The notes under the pieces were generated by a model, which did not search any database, was not told where the DNA came from, and saw only the letters and a list, made by a program, of their open reading frames with translations. The position numbers and the translations under genes were made by a program. A DNA stretch of 64,000 nt from UBA6224 sp963800205 (GTDB lineage Bacteria; Patescibacteriota; Saccharimonadia; Saccharimonadales; UBA4665), in assembly GCA_963800205.1 (NCBI GenBank), contig CAWCZQ010000005.1, positions 434,001 to 498,000 on the forward strand. Direction: 5' to 3'. Position 1 is the first letter of the stretch, and every line of letters begins with the position of its first letter. Below, piece after piece: positions 58,579 to 64,000 of this stretch.

Positions 58579-60324
58579 TTAGCCTTCGACGATGCGGAGG
58601 TTGAGGTCGTCGAGCTGCTCTACTTCTACGCTATTTGGCGAGCTCATCATGGCGTCCACGCCAGAGCCGTTCTTAGGAAATGCCACAACTTCGCGAATGT
58701 TGTCTTCGCCAGTCAGTACCATAAACATGCGGTCGATACCAAAGGCACAGCCGGCGTGTGGTGGCGCGCCATATTTAAAGGCATTTATCATGGCGCCGAA
58801 GCGCTCATTGACGTACTGCTCATCAAAGCCGAGGATGCCAAATACTTTATACATCACCTCGGGGTTGTGGTTGCGTACACCGCCACTACAGATTTCGTAG
58901 CCGTTCATGACCATGTCGTACTGGTCGGCTACTATCGTCGTTTTGTCTTCGGTTTCGAGTGCTTCCAGGCCACCTTTTGGCATACTGAACGGGTTGTGGC
59001 TAAAGTCTAGCTGGCCAGTCTTGTCATCGGTTTCGTAAAATGGAAAATCGACAATCCAGCACAGCGCAATCACATTGGGATCTTTGAGGTTAAAGTGGTT
59101 GGCGAATTCGTTGCGCAGCCGGCCCAGTACTTTATTGACCACTTTACGGCGATCGGCGCCAAAGAACACGGCATCGCCATCGGTAGCGCCAGTTTGTTGC
59201 TGGATCGCCGCTAGTTCGGCTTCGCTCAAAAACTTGGCGATTGGTGATTTTACTTGGCCGCCTTCGTACGTCAAGTACGCCAAACCGCCAGCGCCTTCAC
59301 TTTTGGCAATGTCGGTAAAGTGGTCGATTTGCGACCGGCTCAGAGCCGCGGCACCTTTGACACAAATCGCTTTCACGCACTCAGCATTTTTAAAGACGCC
59401 GAACTCAGTTTGTTGCAATGCATCGTTGAGGTCGACCAGTTCCATACCAAAGCGCAGATCTGGCTTGTCGGTGCCGTACTTTTCCATCGCTTCGGCATAC
59501 GGAATGCGGGGAATCTCTTGGCTCTGTAGTTGCTTGCCGGCAAAGTCGGTCACCAATTGGGTTATCAGCGGTTCCATAGTGCTACGCACTTCTTCGCCGT
59601 CTTCGACAAATGACATCTCTAGATCGAGCTGATAAAAGTCGCCATAGAGGCGGTCGGCGCGCGGGTCTTCATCGCGAAAACAAGTCGCAATTTGGTAGTA
59701 GCGTGGCACGCCGCCCACCATCAGCAGCTGCTTAAACTGCTGCGGGGCTTGTGGCAAGGCATAAAACTTGCCGGGGTGGACCCGTGACGGAACCAAAAAG
59801 TCACGAGCGCCTTCGGGGCTGGAGTTTGCCAAAATTGGCGTCGTTACTTCGGTAAATTCGTGTGCCTCCATGTAATCGCGCATGTACTTGTAGTACTTGG
59901 CGCGCTGCGCCAGCATGTGTTGCATCTTAGGGCGACGCAAGTCGAGGTAGCGATACTTAAGGCGCAGCTCTTCGCTTGCTTGGGCGTCGCCCTCAACCTG
60001 GATAGGCAAGGCTTCTGAACGGTTCAGGATAGTCAGATCGGCCACTTTGATTTCGATGGTACCGGTGGCTATGTTGGGGTTGCGCAACGCTTCGTCGCGT
60101 TCGGTCACGACGCCGGTGGCACTCACGACAAACTCACTACGGAGCTCTTCGGCGCGCGTAAAAGCGTCGCCTGCCTCTGGGTTAATAACCAGCTGCACAA
60201 TGCCGGTGTGGTCACGCAGATCGATAAAAATCAGGCCGCCATGGTCCCGACGTGTATTAACCCAACCAGACACGGTCACAGAATCGCCAATGCGATCAAT
60301 CGTTTTGATATTTGGTATTCTCAT
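58579..60324 (-). CDS. aspS: Aspartyl-tRNA synthetase (probably non-discriminating)
   Basis: 581 aa from MRIPNIKTIDRIGDSVT. Anticodon OB domain (1-110) with RRDHGGLIFIDLRDHTG, class II motif 2 YQIATCFRDEDPRADRLYG, a bacterial GAD insert (about 280-410), and motif 3 GAPPHAGCAFGIDRMFMVLTG. His-28 in RRDHGG is the residue linked to relaxed specificity in P. aeruginosa AspRS, where discriminating enzymes have Leu; so this enzyme may also charge tRNA-Asn, to be amidated by GatCAB. Start: TAGAAT lies 7 nt before this ATG, ruling out the 45-codon extension. Confidence 0.95.
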   Translation of the reverse strand: MRIPNIKTIDRIGDSVTVSGWVNTRRDHGGLIFIDLRDHTGIVQLVINPEAGDAFTRAEELRSEFVVSATGVVTERDEALRNPNIATGTIEIKVADLTILNRSEALPIQVEGDAQASEELRLKYRYLDLRRPKMQHMLAQRAKYYKYMRDYMEAHEFTEVTTPILANSSPEGARDFLVPSRVHPGKFYALPQAPQQFKQLLMVGGVPRYYQIATCFRDEDPRADRLYGDFYQLDLEMSFVEDGEEVRSTMEPLITQLVTDFAGKQLQSQEIPRIPYAEAMEKYGTDKPDLRFGMELVDLNDALQQTEFGVFKNAECVKAICVKGAAALSRSQIDHFTDIAKSEGAGGLAYLTYEGGQVKSPIAKFLSEAELAAIQQQTGATDGDAVFFGADRRKVVNKVLGRLRNEFANHFNLKDPNVIALCWIVDFPFYETDDKTGQLDFSHNPFSMPKGGLEALETEDKTTIVADQYDMVMNGYEICSGGVRNHNPEVMYKVFGILGFDEQYVNERFGAMINAFKYGAPPHAGCAFGIDRMFMVLTGEDNIREVVAFPKNGSGVDAMMSSPNSVEVEQLDDLNLRIVEG

Positions 60325-60373
60325 CTCTGTTATTCTACCATCTTTTTGCCGAAATGCACCACGCAAACGTACT

Positions 60374-60973
60374 CTAGCTGTACTGTGCTTTGGCAGCTTC
60401 AATAAATCCCAGCGGCGATAATAGTTCGTCCCCTGCAATTTGCGTGTTTCCTTCGCCACCCCTCACGTCGAGGCGATAGCGGCCTTCTATCTGGCTAGCC
60501 CGAACGGTATATACCGGGACTTCATCGCGAGAAGAATCATCATTGCCTTCGCTATGATAAATAATCGCTCGGGCCAAATACACCCCAGCCGGCATCGGGC
60601 GGCCGTCGACTTCGACAAACCAAGCGCTGGCCGGTATCTCTGCCTCGGCAGGTGTTTCAAATAGCGGTCCTGATCGAAATTTCCACGTTTTTACGGCTGA
60701 TCTCTGTCGATGTTTGTAAGCCCCGCGCAACAACAACGCCTCGGCTGTCCGGCGGTTAACCTCGGGGTGGTGGCTAGCTACTTTAGACGCATCTAATTCC
60801 AACCGCTTACGCCAGCTCGTCTGCGTACGTCGTTCTTTGGTAGCTTTTGCCAACATGAGTCTACGGAGTTCAAACACTTCACTGGCCAAAACGTTCTCTA
60901 ACTCTACCCCGGCAAACTCTGGTCGGTTGCCAGCTGGGTCATTATCGTACGTGTTGGGGCCATACTCGCTCAT
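60374..60973 (-). CDS. Hypothetical protein (199 aa)
   Basis: 199 aa, soluble. N-terminal helical half (LENVLASEVFELRRLMLAKATKERRTQTSWRKR) and a beta-rich C-terminal half (WFVEVDGRPMPAGVYLARAIIY, VYTVRASQIEGRYRLDV). No family recognised. TACACT lies 6 nt before the ATG. Alone between aspS and the CBS protein gene. Confidence 0.65.
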   Translation of the reverse strand: MSEYGPNTYDNDPAGNRPEFAGVELENVLASEVFELRRLMLAKATKERRTQTSWRKRLELDASKVASHHPEVNRRTAEALLLRGAYKHRQRSAVKTWKFRSGPLFETPAEAEIPASAWFVEVDGRPMPAGVYLARAIIYHSEGNDDSSRDEVPVYTVRASQIEGRYRLDVRGGEGNTQIAGDELLSPLGFIEAAKAQYS

Positions 60974-61017
60974 ATCTTAAGTGTAGCGAGTCCGGGCTAT
61001 CTAACCAAAAGCGTAAT

Positions 61018-62124
61018 CTAGGATTTCGAAGCGGTAGCGGACGGTTCCGGCTCGGGTACGGCTTGCTGCTCCGGCTCTGTTGATGGTTGGGTATCAGCCT
61101 GTTCTACTGGCTCCTCGGTTTCGGCTTCTTTTTTGGGATGCTTAGCGGCTACTTCGGCACGGTTATCTGGCTGGTCGTGGGCATCGACAATGGCATGGCC
61201 CATGAGTTGCGCCAGTATATCTTCGAGCGTCACGATGCCAACGTATTCCTCAAAACTATTCACCACAATAAACAACGGATGTTGGGTTTGGTAAAACACC
61301 TGCAGTGCTTCGGCGAGCGTATCGCTTTCGTGTACATAAAACACCCGATCTTCCATCACTTCTGATACACGCGGCTTACTCTTGCCTTTGTGCTGCACGA
61401 CGTCGTACAGGTAGAGGGTGCCGACCATGTTATCCTTTTTGCCATCGAACACCGGAAAACGGCTGTGGCGGCTTTTGTGTAGTTCGTCCATCGTTATCGG
61501 GCCAAGCTCTTCGCTGGCCGCAACTGCCACCACTTGCTTGCGTGGCTTCAGGATGTCACGGACGCGGCGAGTGCCAAACTGCAGAGCCGCCTGAGCCATT
61601 TCGAGCTCTTCTTCGCTGATACGATTGTCCGTCTGCTTTTTTTGAGATTCCAATAGCTCTACTAAGTCTTCTCGCTGAAATAGACCGGTGTGATCATGGG
61701 AAGCAAATTGGCCGACCTGGCGGTGCAGCCAGCGCAATAGCGGGTAGGTTTTACTTAGCAACCATACCAGCGGAGGGGTCGCCCATACTGTGACACGACC
61801 GCCCACAGACGATAGCTTGGTATTGGGTAGCCAGCCAAAGGTAAATAACAGCAAAAAGCCCACGGCAATAATCGCTAAAATAGTCGGGGCAATATCAGCC
61901 AACAGCACAAAGCCAATACCCGCTGCCACAATCATCAGTATCCATAGCAACAGTCGCAAGGCCGCTCCGTACGCCGCCGCCTGCCAGAGCGTTGTAGCCA
62001 GGGGGTCGTGATGCTCGGCTTGTCGCTTGAGCTCTCGCTGCGGAATGTAATAGTAGGTTTTTTGCATTACCATAGCCAATACTGCTATTCCCAAGAAGAC
62101 TAATGCGAGGAGAAACTGTATCAT
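61018..62124 (-). CDS. CNNM/CorC-like membrane protein with CBS pair
   Basis: 368 aa from MIQFLLALVFLGIAVLAMVM. Three to four N-terminal helices (about 1-125), a linker helix (EELEMAQAALQFGTRRVRDI), then a CBS pair (about 205-330: VVAVAASEELGPITMDEL, RFPVFDGKKDNMVGTLYLYDV, VHESDTLAEALQVFY, LFIVVNSFEEYVGIVTLEDI) and an acidic Glu/Pro-rich tail. CNNM relatives move Mg2+ or related ions; adenosine nucleotides bind CBS. TACTAT lies 7 nt before the chosen ATG. Confidence 0.85.
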   Translation of the reverse strand: MIQFLLALVFLGIAVLAMVMQKTYYYIPQRELKRQAEHHDPLATTLWQAAAYGAALRLLLWILMIVAAGIGFVLLADIAPTILAIIAVGFLLLFTFGWLPNTKLSSVGGRVTVWATPPLVWLLSKTYPLLRWLHRQVGQFASHDHTGLFQREDLVELLESQKKQTDNRISEEELEMAQAALQFGTRRVRDILKPRKQVVAVAASEELGPITMDELHKSRHSRFPVFDGKKDNMVGTLYLYDVVQHKGKSKPRVSEVMEDRVFYVHESDTLAEALQVFYQTQHPLFIVVNSFEEYVGIVTLEDILAQLMGHAIVDAHDQPDNRAEVAAKHPKKEAETEEPVEQADTQPSTEPEQQAVPEPEPSATASKS

Positions 62125-62219
62125 AAATGTAATAGTACGTTTTTTGCAGTAAATTTTAAAGGTTAGCATGAGCACTTCAGGGTGCGTTATACTATTTCGT
62201 GAAAGAGAGGTAACTAACT

Positions 62220-62903
62220 ATGTCTAAACAATTCTGGGCAATCCTGATTGCCATCGCAATACTATTCGTTGGGGTTGTACTCTTTAACAACCAAAAAGAA
62301 TCAACCACCAAATCATCCAATGCCAAGCCGACCAGCCACGTGGAAGGTCAAGGCAAAACCGGCGTCAAACTCGTCGAATATGGCGACTTTCAGTGCCCGG
62401 CTTGTGCTTCGTTTTATCCGATCGTAAAGGAAGTAGCCAGCAAGTACGACGAACAAATTACCTTCCAATTCCGCAACTTACCACTGCCATCACTGCACCA
62501 AAACGCCGTGGCAGCAGCCCGCGCCGCCGAAGCTGCCGCAATCCAAGGCAAATACTGGGAAATGCACGACAAGATCTACACCGATGCAGCCAACTTCTAT
62601 AACAACGGGCAGACTGGCAGCTCATGGGTCAGTGCTACTGATCCCATGCCTTACTTTAAGAGCTTCGCCGGACAGCTCGGTCTCGATGAAACGAAATTTG
62701 CGAACGACTACAAGAGTAGTAAGGTAAACGACGCCATTAACGCAGATATTGCCGCGTTTGACAAAACCGGAGCCGACAAGGGGACGCCGTCGTTCTTCCT
62801 GAATGGCAAAAAGGTTGAAACCAGCTCGCTCGTCGACGATTCGGGTGCACCGACCGTTGATTCATTCTCGAAGGTGCTCGACGAAGCTATCAAAAATAAG
62901 TAA
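62220..62903 (+). CDS. DsbA-like thiol oxidoreductase, membrane-anchored
   Basis: 227 aa. N-terminal anchor or signal (FWAILIAIAILFVGVVLF, about 5-22), then a thioredoxin-fold DsbA domain: EYGDFQCPACASFYPIV with the CPAC active site (about residue 60-63) and the cis-Pro loop KGTPSFFLNGKKV. Introduces disulfides into exported proteins; several small extracellular proteins of this window carry paired cysteines. TATACT is about 29 nt upstream, with AGAGAGG as ribosome site, so this is a leadered gene. Confidence 0.92.
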   Translation: MSKQFWAILIAIAILFVGVVLFNNQKESTTKSSNAKPTSHVEGQGKTGVKLVEYGDFQCPACASFYPIVKEVASKYDEQITFQFRNLPLPSLHQNAVAAARAAEAAAIQGKYWEMHDKIYTDAANFYNNGQTGSSWVSATDPMPYFKSFAGQLGLDETKFANDYKSSKVNDAINADIAAFDKTGADKGTPSFFLNGKKVETSSLVDDSGAPTVDSFSKVLDEAIKNK

Positions 62904-62923
62904 CCACTCGGTTTACGCCATAC

Positions 62924-62954
62924 AAAAAACCCCGGAAAATTTCCGGGGTTTTTT
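62924..62954. terminator. Bidirectional terminator between the DsbA-like gene and the non-coding unit
   Basis: Perfect 15-bp stem AAAAAACCCCGGAAA / TTTCCGGGGTTTTTT with a 1-nt nominal loop (real loop by opening A/T pairs). Confidence 0.93.
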
Positions 62955-63251
62955 GAGAGACGGTGGCGCAAGGGCCACAGCTGGCAGATAAGCATCTGCG
63001 GCAGTACAATTAGTACTGCAAAAATTGCTGCCAAGCCGGCCGCCGTACGCGTACGGTGACTCTCGTCTCGTTGCTGTTCATTACCTTTACCTTTACTGGC
63101 ATTGGTCTGTCTCCCGACTACACCGCCGGACCTGTTGGTTTCCACCTGTGCAAACACTACGCAAATGGAACAGCATACAGCTGTGTAGACTTTTTAATTT
63201 TTGTTAATTTTTGTCTCTGTAGGCAAGTCTCGCATAATTGCGCTAGAAACT
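62925..63251 (-). ncRNA. Putative structured non-coding RNA (about 325 nt)
   Basis: A strong promoter (63258-63287) and a strong terminator (62924-62954) frame a stretch without a credible protein frame. Going 5' to 3' on the minus strand it contains consecutive perfect stems: CCGTACG-CGTACGG (63043-63056), GCAGTAC-N5-GTACTGC (63001-63019), GCAGAT-GCTT-ATCTGC (62984-62999), GTGGC-N6-GCCAC (62963-62978), then the terminator. It lacks tRNA-like ends (tmRNA), the RNase P core and the SRP loop. A 30-codon ATG frame and a longer hydrophobic frame exist but read poorly or run into the terminator. Confidence 0.5.
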
Positions 63252-63257
63252 ACTTCT

Positions 63258-63287
63258 ATAGTACCGAAAGCATGAGCGTATTGTCAA
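63258..63287 (-). promoter_or_regulatory. Strong promoter of the non-coding unit
   Basis: TTGACA at 63282-63287, 18-nt spacer, TACTAT at 63258-63263. It starts 24 nt after the nadD stop. Confidence 0.75.
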
Positions 63288-63310
63288 CGGATACATAGTA
63301 CAAATTACAA

Positions 63311-63910
63311 CTATTTGTTGAATGATACGTACAGCCAGTTTTGCCGGCTATAACGCAAAACACTACTGAGGACACCGGCAATCTGCTGGCGCTGGCGCAG
63401 CGCTCCTCTGACCACTTGTGAGGAGACAACCGGCGCATAGCTCTCAAACACGGTTAGCTTCTGGGGGCGCTGTGGCCAGGTTTCTACCAATAATTCCATC
63501 CCTTCTGGCGACTCACCCGCCCGGACGGCTACCACCAGTTCGGATTGCTGCAGCAACCGATCGGCGAGTGGCCACGACGGTATGTGCGGCAGGACGTCGG
63601 AACCAACCAGTAGCACTAGCTGGGCGTCGCCGAACACGGTACGCAGATGCGGCAACGACCGACGCACGCTAAACTGAGCCTCCACCAGCTCCAGCAGCCC
63701 AAACTGCTCATGTGGGCGTAGGGCTTGCCGCAGCATGGCTACGCGGTGGCCGTAGTGCTCGGGCGACTTCCGGCGTGGCCGGCGCTCAGGCAAAAACATC
63801 ACTTCGTCCAGATGCGCCTTGTCGAGCGCTTGCAACGCAAACGTAATGTGGCCGGTATGCACCGGATCAAACGTCCCCGCAAAAATCCCAATCCGCCGCT
63901 TTTCGGTCAT
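63311..63910 (-). CDS. nadD: NadD, nicotinate-nucleotide adenylyltransferase
   Basis: 199 aa nucleotidyltransferase. HxGH motif FAGTFDPVHTGHITFALQAL (about 10-29), EVMFLPERRPRRKSPEHYGHRVAMLRQAL and LLVGSDVLPHIPSWP match NadD; the closing ISSS-type motif reads SSQVVRGALRQRQ (weaker). Joins ATP to nicotinate mononucleotide in NAD synthesis. The 90 nt between its start and the window edge hold no readable gene; a plus-strand AAGGAGG at 63984-63990 suggests a gene starting just outside. Confidence 0.88.
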   Translation of the reverse strand: MTEKRRIGIFAGTFDPVHTGHITFALQALDKAHLDEVMFLPERRPRRKSPEHYGHRVAMLRQALRPHEQFGLLELVEAQFSVRRSLPHLRTVFGDAQLVLLVGSDVLPHIPSWPLADRLLQQSELVVAVRAGESPEGMELLVETWPQRPQKLTVFESYAPVVSSQVVRGALRQRQQIAGVLSSVLRYSRQNWLYVSFNK

Positions 63911-64000
63911 ATAATGAGACCCGTCGTTAGCGCAGCGAATGGCTCGGAGCTTGATGCAGCGCTAGGCGCCAGCGAGCAACGCAAGGAGGCGTATAGATTA

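Noticed and set aside
62708..63157. Minus-strand frame of about 150 codons with a hydrophobic stretch
   Set aside because: It runs through the strong terminator at 62924-62954 and into the antisense of the DsbA-like gene, and its start has no good signal. A shorter peptide remains possible.
1..64000. Alternative genetic code (TGA as Gly, as in some CPR)
   Set aside because: TGA serves as a normal stop, for example at the end of the 57-aa ORF and the 87-aa gene, and conserved proteins have no in-frame TGA.
1..64000. CRISPR arrays, transposases, prophage or toxin-antitoxin loci
   Set aside because: No spaced direct repeats, DDE-type transposase, integrase or phage structural gene was found; the AbrB-like gene has no toxin neighbour.

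Overview
This 64-kb window comes from a small-genome bacterium of the Candidate Phyla Radiation (Patescibacteria), most likely a Saccharibacteria (TM7) relative. That placement is inferred from gene content and style: very short gaps, many small secreted or membrane-anchored proteins of unknown family, a short HrcA, a 64-aa basic protein of a type common in CPR genomes, core information-processing and envelope genes but no biosynthetic pathways beyond NAD and peptidoglycan steps. TGA is used as a normal stop, so this is not a TGA-recoding lineage. No rRNA, CRISPR array, transposase, integrase or phage gene is visible.

Layout. 0-6.1 kb (minus strand): a DNA recombination/uptake run, comEC - yebC - ruvC - phosphatase - ruvA - small ORF - ruvB (cut by the window edge), plus an ABC-2 exporter. 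6.2-8.8 kb: methyltransferase, Nudix, tRNA-Lys and a hairpin-rich spacer. 8.8-13.2 kb: an unusual cluster with three ATP-grasp ligases (RimK and two divergent ones), a RimB-like protease and a divergent unknown 312-aa protein. 13.3-19.2 kb: the complete heat-shock regulon hrcA-grpE / dnaK-dnaJ under three CIRCE operators, with four small unknown proteins embedded. 19.2-29.3 kb: a cytidylate-kinase-like protein, lepA, murJ, a frameshift-split HerA/TraG-like ATPase, ftsH and tilS. 29.4-33.7 kb: a permease, all three CAT-anticodon tRNAs (elongator Met, initiator fMet, probable Ile2), two broken small genes, hairpin-rich non-coding DNA and a DivIC-like division protein. 33.7-46 kb: two more ABC-2 systems, dus, MurC-like ligase, tsaC, MazG-like and Nudix housecleaning enzymes, a cluster-less MutY homologue. 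46-58 kb: envelope and secreted proteins, including a 910-codon surface SGNH hydrolase and an RND exporter, plus AlkA-like glycosylase. 58-64 kb: rhodanese, AbrB-like regulator, aspS, CBS-domain membrane protein, DsbA-like oxidoreductase, a strong-promoter non-coding transcription unit and nadD.

Working together: heat-shock genes form one HrcA/CIRCE regulon; tilS near the Ile2-type tRNA fits lysidine decoding of AUA; a DsbA-like protein fits the many extracellular proteins with paired cysteines. The most striking global signal is that more than twenty genes have a -10 box only 6-9 nt upstream of the start codon, which implies leaderless mRNAs as a dominant mode, with Shine-Dalgarno starts mostly inside operons.
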